This document shows positions 1-7,970 of a stretch of DNA of 64,000 bases, piece by piece. Position 1 is the stretch's first letter; each line of letters opens with the position of its first letter. Both the position numbers and the translations under genes were made by a program. Origin of the DNA: Rhodospirillales bacterium (GTDB taxonomy: Bacteria; Pseudomonadota; Alphaproteobacteria; Rhodospirillales; JAPHRK01); the NCBI GenBank assembly GCA_026196105.1, contig JAPHRK010000024.1, positions 62,001-126,000 of the forward strand, written 5' to 3'. The notes beneath the pieces are model-generated. The model searched no databases, had not been told where the DNA came from, and saw only the letters and a program-made list of their open reading frames with translations.

Positions 1-1
1 C

Positions 2-796
2 GACGACTTAGAATCCTCAAAAGCAATTGGCGAAAGCCGGACTGAAATCCAAACCGCAATGGGGGAGCTAAATAGTGGGGCGATGGATATTTGCCTCGCC
101 TTTGGTATGCGCCAAGCAGGTTTTTCATTATCCCAAGCAGCTGCAAAAAGAAATGCTGTCCTGATGGCTGATCGCTTTATCCAGGAAATGAAGGCTGAAA
201 TCGATCATTACGAAACCCGCCGTCAGCTCTGTATTAAGGTTAAAGGGTTTGACCCGGAAGATCTGGGCCCTCGCCGCCATTTTATGATGATTGATATTGA
301 AGATTTATCCCATGTGCAGGGTGCGCTGGAAGTCCAACGTGGTTTAAATCGTCATGGTGCCCCAACTGGGATAACCGTTTATGCCTGTTTAGAGCGCGCC
401 CGTGCCGATGCGATGTTGCTGATTGCCAGCCGGTCAGTTATTCGCCTCACACCCGGGGAATGTAAGGATCCTAAATTAGGAGCGATGACGTCACAAGATG
501 ACGTAGATTCAAATTTCTTGGGGCTTGCTGGGTTGTTGCTTTGTGACGAAGCAAAAATCAATAATATCTACCCCATTTTTTCTGTTCTTGATGAGGAACT
601 TATCGAAGGGGTGGAATCTATTCTACTGCAAGAAGAGTGGGAAAAAGGCAGCTATGAATTTGAGCTGCCTTATGGCGTTAAGACCGATTTAGCTTCCCGT
701 TTGCTCGATAAGGGCCACAGAGTTCGCCTTAGGATTCCCTTTGGCAATATGTGGTGGCCCTATGTTGAGAAAGCCGCTGTTTGGGATGCTTCTTAA
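2..796 (+). CDS. Proline dehydrogenase-like protein (5' end outside window)
   Basis: The frame is open to the left edge (an ATG lies at 59), so the true start is probably upstream and only about 264 C-terminal residues are seen. The protein resembles the TIM barrel of the proline dehydrogenase/PutA family, FAD enzymes that oxidise proline to pyrroline-5-carboxylate. The order of blocks fits: an acidic strand (MMIDIED), a strand like the family's VxxQAYLRR (GITVYACLERARAD), a strand like RLVKGAY (VIRLTPGECKD), and a C-terminal block GHRVRLRIPFGNMWWPYVEK. Two family hallmarks are altered: the lysine of the VKGAY block is not at its usual place, and the terminal YxxRR substrate-binding arginines read YVEKA. 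It is therefore a divergent relative whose substrate may not be proline. The convergent gapR gene ends 8 bases away. Confidence 0.65.
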   Translation, partial: DDLESSKAIGESRTEIQTAMGELNSGAMDICLAFGMRQAGFSLSQAAAKRNAVLMADRFIQEMKAEIDHYETRRQLCIKVKGFDPEDLGPRRHFMMIDIEDLSHVQGALEVQRGLNRHGAPTGITVYACLERARADAMLLIASRSVIRLTPGECKDPKLGAMTSQDDVDSNFLGLAGLLLCDEAKINNIYPIFSVLDEELIEGVESILLQEEWEKGSYEFELPYGVKTDLASRLLDKGHRVRLRIPFGNMWWPYVEKAAVWDAS

Positions 797-804
797 AAAG
801 AAAC

Positions 805-1050
805 TTATTCCATGCCGAGAGCTTGTAAATAGAGCTCAAGAATTGACTCCATTTCGGCTCGGTCAGAAGCATCCATTTTCCGCAATCGCACAATTTGGCG
901 CATGATTTTTACATCAAATCCAGCGCTTTTAGCTTCGGAAAAAACTTCCTTGATGTCCTCAAGTAGGGCTTTTTTTTCTTCTTCAAGCCTCTCAACACGT
1001 TCAATAAATGAGCGCAATCTATCTGAAGCAATACCGCCGACGTCGGACAT
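805..1050 (-). CDS. gapR: Nucleoid-associated protein GapR (DUF2312)
   Basis: An 81-residue protein with the compact DUF2312 signature: an N-terminal coiled coil ([17 protein letters not shown], residues about 13-29), then [17 protein letters not shown] and a C-terminal LYLQALGM. In Caulobacter the family member GapR is an essential tetrameric DNA clamp that recognises overtwisted AT-rich DNA ahead of replication and transcription and aids topoisomerases. Length and all conserved blocks match. The start is set by a good Shine-Dalgarno (AAGGAG) about 9 bases upstream of the ATG at 1050. It is monocistronic, convergent with the preceding gene and divergent from the response regulator at 1254. 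The family is essentially alphaproteobacterial, which supports the taxonomic call. Confidence 0.92.
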   Translation of the reverse strand: MSDVGGIASDRLRSFIERVERLEEEKKALLEDIKEVFSEAKSAGFDVKIMRQIVRLRKMDASDRAEMESILELYLQALGME

Positions 1051-1192
1051 TAATTTTTCTCCTTGGAAACCATGAGTTTAAATCTTCTGCGGCGGAAAAT
1101 AGCCGGGCATTGAGTGCTCTGACAAGGAAAAGTATAGTTTCTTTCAACAAATAAGCCTTGATTTTACCTATTTTTAAAGCAATCTAGACTGT

Positions 1193-1219
1193 ACTTATAA
1201 TTTCAATATATAAGTACTT
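1193..1219. repeat. Perfect inverted repeat between gapR and the REC-Hpt gene
   Basis: The arms GTACTTATA (1193-1201) and TATAAGTAC (1211-1219) are exact reverse complements around a 9-base AT-rich spacer. The right arm also overlaps a smaller palindrome, TAAGTACTTA (1213-1222). It lies about 35 bases upstream of the GTG start at 1254 and includes a TATAAT-like hexamer (1198-1203) without a good -35 partner. The geometry suits a dimeric regulator operator, but no regulator can be named. Confidence 0.4.
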
Positions 1220-1253
1220 AAAAAGCAAAAGAAAACCTGCGGGGTAAGGGTCT

Positions 1254-2324
1254 GTGTCATTTTATAATTTAGAACGTTTTTCAGTTTTTATTGTCGAAGA
1301 CAATGCGTTCATGCGTAATACGTTGAAAGACTTGCTCCAGAATTTAGGTGTTGGAACAATCCGTTCTGCTGAAAATGGCGCTGAAGCGATTGAATTCCTT
1401 AAGTCAGTAAAAGCAACGTCGGCAGTGCCAGGCGGCCTTTATGTGGATATGGTCATTTCTGATATGATCATGGCTCCGATTAATGGTCTTTTGCTTTGCC
1501 GTTGGGTTCGCCAATCAAAGGATTGTCCGAACCGTTTCATGCCCTACCTCATGCTCAGTGGTGCGGCTGATAACGCCTATGTTGAAAGTGCTAGAGATTT
1601 AGGTGTAACCGAGTTTCTTGCTAAACCGTTTTCAGCGACTTCCGTTTATGAAAAACTTATGGAAGTTATTGATTTTCCTCGGCCTATTATCGCTACCCAT
1701 ACCTATACCGGGCCAGATCGTCGGCGGAAAAAAAGCCGGGAAATGGAAGATGATAAACGCAAGATGAAAGAATCTGACTGCACGGTGGTTTACTCTGCTG
1801 GCAAGGTTGTGAAGCCAAAAGACAATACGGATGTATGGATTTTCAAATTGCCTAATAGCTTGAAAGAAAAAGCTGGCGGCATGGGCAAAGGCATGACCCA
1901 AGGTGAAATTCCAACAGATCTTTTAGAACAAGCTGAATCAAAACTTCAAACTAAGAAATTAGATTTTACCGATTGGGCGATTAACTATCTGGCTGAACTT
2001 TCAGACCTCTGTACCCGGGCGCTTGCCAATTCAGAGCGGCGGAATGCTAACTTTGAGAAAATTAACCTACTGGCTCACGAACTGCGGGGCCAAGGGGGTA
2101 CCTTTGGTTATCCATTGATTACGGTTTTTGGTAAGATGCTCTACGAGGTGACCCAAGAAGGGTGCCGCATGGATGATTCTGCTGTGGAAATCGTTAAGGC
2201 TCACATTGATGCTATGCGTGTTGTTCTCAGAGAGAAAATTTCTGGTGATGGCGGAGCATTGGGTAAAAAGATTTATGCTTCCCTACAAGCCGCTATTAAC
2301 AAGCATAATAATCCAAAAGTTTAA
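1254..2324 (+). CDS. Response regulator with N-terminal REC and C-terminal Hpt-like domain
   Basis: A cytoplasmic phosphorelay protein of 356 residues. Residues about 8-135 form a receiver domain with a VEDN acidic pocket, phosphoacceptor Asp70 (VISDMIMAP), a conserved Ser in PYLMLSG, and Lys124 (AKPF). After a charged, Lys-rich linker (about 150-215), the C-terminal helical part contains AHELRGQGGTFGY, which matches the histidine-phosphotransfer signature HxxKG with His275 as phosphorylatable residue. REC plus Hpt in one chain suggests an intramolecular or shuttling relay rather than a DNA-binding output; no HTH or enzymatic output is visible. It starts with GTG, preceded by an AAGGG motif. 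Its stop overlaps the stop of the convergent ligase gene by 3 bases. The Hpt assignment is by motif only. Confidence 0.8.
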   Translation: MSFYNLERFSVFIVEDNAFMRNTLKDLLQNLGVGTIRSAENGAEAIEFLKSVKATSAVPGGLYVDMVISDMIMAPINGLLLCRWVRQSKDCPNRFMPYLMLSGAADNAYVESARDLGVTEFLAKPFSATSVYEKLMEVIDFPRPIIATHTYTGPDRRRKKSREMEDDKRKMKESDCTVVYSAGKVVKPKDNTDVWIFKLPNSLKEKAGGMGKGMTQGEIPTDLLEQAESKLQTKKLDFTDWAINYLAELSDLCTRALANSERRNANFEKINLLAHELRGQGGTFGYPLITVFGKMLYEVTQEGCRMDDSAVEIVKAHIDAMRVVLREKISGDGGALGKKIYASLQAAINKHNNPKV

Positions 2325-3460
2325 TAGCCAGCCACTGTTTCTTTAATCAGCATATCGACAACGCCTTTTAGAGCGTTGTCTTCGCTTACGCCATCGGCAA
2401 TAAGTTCACTATAAACCTCTACTTGTCGATGAGCACTGGAACCTCGTAAAACAGTTTTTTTAGTGTTTTCAACTTCAGCTAAACAACCGAGAGCCTCGGC
2501 ATCTTCTCGCACCATATCAATGAGTTCATCTAGTAATTCAGCGTAAGGAACGACCGCCCCTTTACCAAAATCAACCAGCCCTTCTTCCATGCCATAACGC
2601 TGGGCGCGCCAGCGGTTTTCATTGATCAACATATGGGCATAATTACGCCAACGTTTGTTTTCACGACGAAGACGGCAGAGCATACGAATAATACAAACAA
2701 AAAGGGCTGCAATTCCAATGGCATCATCCAAGTTGGTACAAACGTCAGTGATACGCATCTCTAACGTTGGGAACCTCACACTTGGACGAACGTCCCACCA
2801 AAGCATAGAGGCATCTTCTATGAGACCAGCGGCCTGAAGTACCTTGACATGGCGTTCATATTCCCTGAAGGAAGCAAAGTTTTCAGGCAAGCCCGTCCGG
2901 GGGAGTTCATTGAAAACACTTAACCGGTATGACCGTAGGCCCGTGTCTTTGCCATGCCAAAATGGTGATGAGGTACTTAAAGCCAATAGGTGAGGTAAGA
3001 AGTAGCTGACTTGGTTCATCAAATCGATGCGTAACTCATCATCATCAATACCCACATGAACGTGCATACCGCAGATAACCAATCGCCTAGCCACTGCTTG
3101 GAGGTCTTTAGCGAGCATATGGTAGCGGGCACGGTCCGTATATTCCTGCTCTTGCCACTTAGCAAAAGGGTGGGTGGAAGCGGCAATAGGAGCGAGACCA
3201 TATTGCTGAGAGATATCAGCCACACTTTGGCGGAGGAATTTCAGCTCTGTTTTGGCTTCTTGAACATTATCACAAACCCGCGTACCGACCTCGATTTGGG
3301 CGCGTAGAAACTCTGGGCTAACTTGCTCCGGGATAAGGTTTTGGCATTGGTCAAGTAAGGCGTCGGGGGGCGAAGCGAGGTCACGTGATTCGCGATCAAC
3401 CAGAAGGTATTCTTCTTCGATCCCAATGGTCAGAGGTGGTTCATTAAATGGGGAGGGCAT
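2321..3460 (-). CDS. YbdK-type carboxylate-amine ligase (GCS2 family)
   Basis: A 379-residue soluble protein of the glutamate-cysteine ligase 2 superfamily. The opening GIEEEY (residues 13-18) forms the metal/ATP site, followed by HPFAKWQEQ, the CGMHVHVG block and EMRITDVC, all in YbdK order and at family length. Family members join a carboxylate (often glutamate) to an amine with ATP; E. coli YbdK has weak gamma-glutamyl-cysteine ligase activity, and the true substrate here is unknown. The start codon directly follows the stop of the N-formylglutamate amidohydrolase-like gene (TAAATG), so the two are translationally coupled. It is the last gene of the minus-strand operon that starts with the carboxyltransferase near 7.8 kb. 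The pairing hints at glutamyl-derivative chemistry. Confidence 0.85.
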   Translation of the reverse strand: MPSPFNEPPLTIGIEEEYLLVDRESRDLASPPDALLDQCQNLIPEQVSPEFLRAQIEVGTRVCDNVQEAKTELKFLRQSVADISQQYGLAPIAASTHPFAKWQEQEYTDRARYHMLAKDLQAVARRLVICGMHVHVGIDDDELRIDLMNQVSYFLPHLLALSTSSPFWHGKDTGLRSYRLSVFNELPRTGLPENFASFREYERHVKVLQAAGLIEDASMLWWDVRPSVRFPTLEMRITDVCTNLDDAIGIAALFVCIIRMLCRLRRENKRWRNYAHMLINENRWRAQRYGMEEGLVDFGKGAVVPYAELLDELIDMVREDAEALGCLAEVENTKKTVLRGSSAHRQVEVYSELIADGVSEDNALKGVVDMLIKETVAGY

Positions 3461-4279
3461 TTAAAAGTGCTCCACTTGATGTAGGCCTTCAATATTCAGC
3501 ACGTCTGACAAAGCTGAAGCTAAAATAATGGACCATTTTTCGATACCTTCTTCATGGTCAATCAGGTCTTGTCTAATTTCAATAGCGCAGTTTGGTAATC
3601 CCGCCGCACCGCCATGGCGATCAATTGAATAGGCGATGTCCTTTCCTGAATATGGTTCATTATCGCCAATGTTCAATTCTTTATGGTGGCGTAAACTATT
3701 GAGCAAGGGCATCGCAATACGGGGGTCACGATTCCACAATACGCCAGCATCCCAAGGCCGTTTTTTGCCATCCATTTCAGGGGTGAAGCTGTGGATTGAG
3801 AAAAGTGCAGGAGCCGGGCCATGCCGCCAGAGGTGAGCAACTTGAGCCGTTATCGCGTGATGATAAGGAACGAAAAAAGTCTCCGATCTTAAAATCTCGT
3901 CTTCTTCACCGAGGTTTTGGTTTCTTGGAACAGTAACACCGTCGCTAATTGAGGGAATGGAACCCGGGTCACCCGGCTGACGGTTGCAATCAATTACAAG
4001 TCGAGAAAACCCAGTCATCATGGCAGAACACTTTAGCCGTTTTGCCGCACGTCTGGTAACCTCTGCGGCACCAATATCCCAGGCGATGTGATCTTTTAAA
4101 ATATTTTGAGAAAGACCAAGGTTATCTAAGGGGGTTGGGATTTTCTGGCTGGCATGGTCGCAAATCAGCAGGAGAGGCGTTACCCCTTCAGGATTGAGAA
4201 ACTCAAACAGGGGGCCATCCGCATGGGTGTAAACCTGTTCATGCCCCTTAGGGAGTTCAACGTCAGCCAAATTATGCAT
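3461..4279 (-). CDS. N-formylglutamate amidohydrolase-like protein
   Basis: A 272-residue protein of the N-formylglutamate amidohydrolase family (zinc carboxypeptidase-like fold), which removes formyl groups from N-formylglutamate in histidine degradation; many homologues outside hut operons are uncharacterised. Visible motifs are LLLICDHAS (residues about 36-44, with the metal-site DH), GFSRLVIDCNR, FSIHSFTPEM and IEIRQDLI. The start at 4279 is chosen because AGAAGGA lies at good spacing upstream; a longer in-frame start at 4339 would overlap the preceding beta subunit and has no such site. No other hut genes are nearby. Instead it sits between a sodium-pump decarboxylase and a YbdK ligase, so the substrate is probably another N-acyl or amide glutamate derivative. 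Confidence 0.8.
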   Translation of the reverse strand: MHNLADVELPKGHEQVYTHADGPLFEFLNPEGVTPLLLICDHASQKIPTPLDNLGLSQNILKDHIAWDIGAAEVTRRAAKRLKCSAMMTGFSRLVIDCNRQPGDPGSIPSISDGVTVPRNQNLGEEDEILRSETFFVPYHHAITAQVAHLWRHGPAPALFSIHSFTPEMDGKKRPWDAGVLWNRDPRIAMPLLNSLRHHKELNIGDNEPYSGKDIAYSIDRHGGAAGLPNCAIEIRQDLIDHEEGIEKWSIILASALSDVLNIEGLHQVEHF

Positions 4280-4316
4280 TGCAATCCTTCTTGATTGGTC
4301 TATCCCAAAAAATACT

Positions 4317-5447
4317 TTAGCCTGAAGAGAGCCGGGCAATCAAATATCCAGCAACGACAGCTGTTCCGATGACCCCAGCGACATTTGGCCCCATGGCGTG
4401 CATGAGAAGAAAATTCTGTGGATCGGCTTTCGCTCCTTCGACTTGAGAAACCCTTGCCGCCATGGGAACGGCAGAAACGCCTGCTGAGCCAATCAGTGGA
4501 TTAATAGGGTTCTTAGGACTTAAGAAGTTCATTATTTTTGCCATAATGACTCCAGAAGCTGTGGCAATACCAAAGGCCACAACACCGAGGCCTAAGATCA
4601 TCAAGGTTTCCATTTTGAGAAATCGCTCACCGGTCATTACAATACCGACACTGGCCCCGAGAAAGATGGTCACGGTGTTAATGATTTCGTTCTGGGCTGC
4701 TTTAGAAAGGCGCTCTGTCACACCGCTTTCCCTTATGAAATTCCCGAGCATAAGCATCCCAATCAGGGCTGAGGCTGCGGGAACGAGTAAAATGCAGATG
4801 ATCGTTACAACGAAGGCAAAGATCAGTTTTTCCAAGCGGCTAACAGTCCGCAAGGATCGCATGCGGATTTTGCGTTCTTGTTCGGTGGTGAGGAGCCTCA
4901 TGATAGGAGGTTGGAGCAGAGGAACTAAGGCCATGTAGCTGTAAGCGGCAACAGCGATAGGAGCCAGGAGTTCAGGGGCAAGTTTGTTAGAAAGAAAGAT
5001 TGAGGTCGGGCCATCAGCGCCACCGATAATACCGATCGCGGCCGCTTGTTCAGGACTGAAACCAAGAGCAATTGCGCCAATAAAGGTCGCAAACACACCG
5101 AATTGGGCCGCGGCACCAAGGAGCAAAGTGCGTGGGTTAGCTATTAGAGGGCCAAAATCAGTTAAGGCGCCAACGCCAAGAAAGATAATTGGCGGGAAAA
5201 TTTCCAGGTGAACCCCTTGGGAAATATAATAAAACAACCCTCCTGGGTGATCCCCTACAGGAATATTTATAATCCCTTCCGTCGGCAGGTTAGCTAGTAA
5301 AGCACCAAAAGCGATGGGAACCAGTAACAGAGGTTCGAAGTTCTTATAAACGGCGAGATAAAGCAGCCCCAGAACCACACCCCACATGATGACCATTTCC
5401 CAGGTCACATGCAGAATACCTGTTAAAGCGAGGAGATCATCCATCAA
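4317..5447 (-). CDS. Sodium-translocating decarboxylase beta subunit (OadB/MmdB family)
   Basis: A 376-residue integral membrane protein with around nine hydrophobic segments and the family block [15 protein letters not shown], where the conserved Asp lies in the sodium/carboxybiotin pathway. The family also shows the final [13 protein letters not shown] helix seen here. OadB-type subunits decarboxylate carboxybiotin and export sodium ions across the inner membrane. It lies 2 bases after the biotin carrier gene, completing a four-subunit set with the OadG-like and carboxyltransferase genes. Because the alpha subunit is of the acyl-CoA carboxyltransferase type and not an HMGL-like OadA, the complex probably acts on methylmalonyl-CoA or a related acyl-CoA and not on oxaloacetate. 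That substrate is inferred. Confidence 0.92.
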   Translation of the reverse strand: MMDDLLALTGILHVTWEMVIMWGVVLGLLYLAVYKNFEPLLLVPIAFGALLANLPTEGIINIPVGDHPGGLFYYISQGVHLEIFPPIIFLGVGALTDFGPLIANPRTLLLGAAAQFGVFATFIGAIALGFSPEQAAAIGIIGGADGPTSIFLSNKLAPELLAPIAVAAYSYMALVPLLQPPIMRLLTTEQERKIRMRSLRTVSRLEKLIFAFVVTIICILLVPAASALIGMLMLGNFIRESGVTERLSKAAQNEIINTVTIFLGASVGIVMTGERFLKMETLMILGLGVVAFGIATASGVIMAKIMNFLSPKNPINPLIGSAGVSAVPMAARVSQVEGAKADPQNFLLMHAMGPNVAGVIGTAVVAGYLIARLSSG

Positions 5448-5449
5448 AG

Positions 5450-5836
5450 TTATTCCAGTGTCATCAATACTTGGCCTTCGTGCACGGCTATACCTGCGCT
5501 AACGGCAATGTTTTTCACCATTCCGGCTCTTGGGGCAACGACGGCGGTATTCATCTTCATGGCCTCGAGGTGGAGCAACGGATCACCTTCTTTAACTTGG
5601 GTGCCGACGGTTACCTCTATCGTGGTGATGACTCCAGCGAGAGAGCTAACAATATCCCCCGGGGCCGATTGGATGGCAGCCTTGGTTACAGGGCTTTCAG
5701 TCGGAGGGCGGTAACCCGTCGCGGCGCTGGCCAAGGAAGGCGACATTGCTTTTGTCGATGGCTCTGAACCATCAGTTAATTCCTCTACCGTAACGTTGTA
5801 GGGAACCCCCTCGACTGAAATGCGGAATTTCCTCAT
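5450..5836 (-). CDS. Biotin carboxyl carrier subunit of the acyl-CoA decarboxylase
   Basis: A 128-residue biotinyl protein. The C-terminal biotinyl domain (about 58-128) has the canonical EAMKM motif with the biotinylated Lys94 and the flanking PRAG turn. The N-terminal part ([19 protein letters not shown]) matches the carrier subunits of sodium-pump decarboxylases, followed by a Pro/Ala-rich linker typical of the family. The start at 5836 is preferred: AAAGGGA lies just upstream, and the ATG overlaps the OadG-like stop by 4 bases (ATGA). A longer reading frame to 5947 would lie inside the OadG-like gene. The protein shuttles CO2 from the carboxyltransferase subunit to the membrane beta subunit. 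Confidence 0.92.
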   Translation of the reverse strand: MRKFRISVEGVPYNVTVEELTDGSEPSTKAMSPSLASAATGYRPPTESPVTKAAIQSAPGDIVSSLAGVITTIEVTVGTQVKEGDPLLHLEAMKMNTAVVAPRAGMVKNIAVSAGIAVHEGQVLMTLE

Positions 5837-6195
5837 TTCCCTTTGATCTCCTTTGGTTTGTGGTTCACATGGGGTGGTCCAGGAATTTTCCAATCCCAGC
5901 GTATCCGGTGGGCAAATGTTTGTTGAATAAAGTTGCTTTCTCCCCATCCGTTAGCAACATGAGGAGGAGCATCGATTTTAACAATCCGATGTCCTTCCGA
6001 CATAATAGCAGCAATAGCAGCGGTGATTGCCGCGACATGATGGGCTGGGATTCCCTCTGTTAATGGTGTTTCTGGCTTTGGAGGTTTTGGTTTTTCTTTA
6101 AAACCCAATGCGACAAGGGAGCAAACCGCCCAAAGGCCAACCAGGACGCCAATCACAATCATAAATCCGGTGGTGATTAGGGAGATATGTTCCAT
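5833..6195 (-). CDS. OadG-like small membrane subunit
   Basis: A 120-residue protein with one N-terminal transmembrane helix (about 5-32, ISLITTGFMIVIGVLVGLW) followed by a Lys/Pro-rich segment (KPKPPKPE), as in the gamma subunit of oxaloacetate decarboxylase and MmdD, which tether and assemble the complex. The AAITAAIAAIMSEGHRIVKI stretch after the linker is the AxxIAxxx segment often seen in longer OadG-type proteins. The C-terminal part is rich in His, Trp and Pro, possibly metal-binding like the E. coli-type gamma subunit. It sits between the alpha and biotin-carrier genes with a 4-base overlap downstream, so it is part of the same complex. Confidence 0.85.
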   Translation of the reverse strand: MEHISLITTGFMIVIGVLVGLWAVCSLVALGFKEKPKPPKPETPLTEGIPAHHVAAITAAIAAIMSEGHRIVKIDAPPHVANGWGESNFIQQTFAHRIRWDWKIPGPPHVNHKPKEIKGK

Positions 6196-6207
6196 GGTTT
6201 CTCTGCC

Positions 6208-7761
6208 TTAAAGCGGAATATTGCCATGTTTCTTCGACGGGCGGGTTTCCCGTTTAGAAAGTAGGCTTCTTAGGGCGAGAGCAACGGCGCTGCGGGTTCG
6301 GGCAGGATCAATGACGTCATGAACCATCATTTCCCCAGCCGCTAAATAAGGCGATGCAAACTCTTCACGATACTCCAGAGCCAACTCAGCGGCTTTGGCA
6401 GCTCGGTCTTCGGCTTCATCTAGTTCTTTACGGTATAAAACGTTAACGGCTCCTTCTGCTCCCATAACAGCGATTTCAGCCATGGGCCAAGCTAGAACCA
6501 TGTCGGCTCCCATATCTTGGCTGCACATGGCAAGGTAGGCCCCGCCGTAGGCTTTACGCATGACAACTGTTATCTTTGGAACTGTTGCAGAACCGTAAGC
6601 AAATAGCATTTTTGCCCCGTGGCGGATAATCCCTCCTCGCTCTTGCTTAACACCAGGGAGGAACCCTGGAACATCAACGAGAGTGACAAGTGGAATGTTG
6701 AAGGCATTGCAAAAGCGTATAAAGCGCGCGCCTTTATCGGAGGCGTCAATGTCTAAAGCCCCAGCAAGGACCATGGGTTGGTTGGCGACAAAACCAACGA
6801 CCACACCGGCTATTCGTGCAAACCCAACCACTAAGTTAGGAGCAAACCCTTGATGGACCTCAAGAAATTTTCCTCCATCAGCTAAATGACTAATCACAAG
6901 CTTGACGTCAAACGCTTCTTTGGAATCGCTGGGAATAATTTGGTTGATGCCCTCGTCATTCTCTACTGATAGCTCCGCTTCGAGATCATGAGGCGGGTCG
7001 ATCATGTTATTTGAGGGAAGATAGGAGAGTAATTCCCGTACTAGAGCAATGGCATGATCATCATTTTTGGCAACAAAATGAACGTTGCCGCTGACAGTTG
7101 AATGGGCTGCTGCACTCCCAATCTCTTCCATGGTTGTAGTCTGCCCGGTCACAGCTTTAATAACACCAGGACCACAGATAAACATAGAAGCGTTGGTCTC
7201 GGTCATGATGATAAAGTCCATCAAGGCCGGGGAATAGGATGCACCGCCAGCACATGAGCCCGCGATTATCGCAATCTGTGGTACAACACCAGAGAGCATC
7301 ACATTGCGGTTAAATACCTGGCCGTAACCCGAGAGAGAATCAACACCTTCTTGAATACGCGCACCGCCAGAATCGTTAAACCCAACAACAGGCATCCCGC
7401 CTCTGATAGCGTGGTCCATCACATTGCAAATTTTCGAAGCATGAACTTTGCCAAGAGATCCACCAGCAACAGTGAAATCTTGGCTAAAGGAGGCGACAGG
7501 ACGACCATCGACAAAACCAACGCCAGTAATCACACCATCGCCGGCGAGTTTTTTTGTTTCCATTCCGAAATGACGTGAGGCGTGCTGGGCGTGAAGCCCG
7601 AATTCTTGAAAGGTCCCACGGGAGAAAAGGTTATCTAACCGCTCTCGGGCTGTCATTAACCCTTTTGCATGGCGTGCTTCGGCTTTTTTAGCCCCGCCAC
7701 CAGCTAAAGCTGTCTCCCGACGCTTAGATAAATCATTAAGTGCGTCTTTAGATGCAACCAT
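6208..7761 (-). CDS. Acyl-CoA carboxyltransferase subunit (methylmalonyl-CoA decarboxylase alpha / PccB family)
   Basis: A 517-residue carboxyltransferase with the two crotonase-fold halves of the PccB/MmdA family. The first half shows HAKGLMTARERLDNL, SGGARIQEGVDSLSGYG and GSCAGGASYSPALMDF; the second shows DVPGFLPG, MRKAYGGAYLAMCS and ANQPMVLAGALD. These bind acyl-CoA and biotin. Its operon partners (OadG-like, biotin carrier, OadB-like) indicate decarboxylation coupled to sodium export, not ATP-driven carboxylation, and no biotin carboxylase gene is present. The ATG at 7761 (AGGG five bases upstream) gives the family length; an in-frame TTG at 7821 is longer but has no ribosome site. Methylmalonyl-CoA is the likeliest substrate; glutaconyl-CoA is an alternative. 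Confidence 0.88.
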   Translation of the reverse strand: MVASKDALNDLSKRRETALAGGGAKKAEARHAKGLMTARERLDNLFSRGTFQEFGLHAQHASRHFGMETKKLAGDGVITGVGFVDGRPVASFSQDFTVAGGSLGKVHASKICNVMDHAIRGGMPVVGFNDSGGARIQEGVDSLSGYGQVFNRNVMLSGVVPQIAIIAGSCAGGASYSPALMDFIIMTETNASMFICGPGVIKAVTGQTTTMEEIGSAAAHSTVSGNVHFVAKNDDHAIALVRELLSYLPSNNMIDPPHDLEAELSVENDEGINQIIPSDSKEAFDVKLVISHLADGGKFLEVHQGFAPNLVVGFARIAGVVVGFVANQPMVLAGALDIDASDKGARFIRFCNAFNIPLVTLVDVPGFLPGVKQERGGIIRHGAKMLFAYGSATVPKITVVMRKAYGGAYLAMCSQDMGADMVLAWPMAEIAVMGAEGAVNVLYRKELDEAEDRAAKAAELALEYREEFASPYLAAGEMMVHDVIDPARTRSAVALALRSLLSKRETRPSKKHGNIPL

Positions 7762-7970
7762 CTTATCCCTACTTCCCAAAGCTAAGGTATGTATCCTGCC
7801 TGTGATGGAAGAGATATTCAAGATAAAGGGAGGGAAAAGGATTAGCTTCTTGAAAAGTAATAAGTTTAAACTAATATGAAAAAATTGAAAAATAACAATA
7901 GTCTATCTACTCATTTGTAGGGTAAATATTTCTGTGTTTTTATAATTTTAAAGAAAGCCTCTTTATAGTT

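Noticed and set aside
4462-4938. A 158-codon plus-strand frame inside the decarboxylase beta subunit gene
   Set aside because: It is the opposite-strand image of a transmembrane protein gene; composition is typical of such mirror frames.
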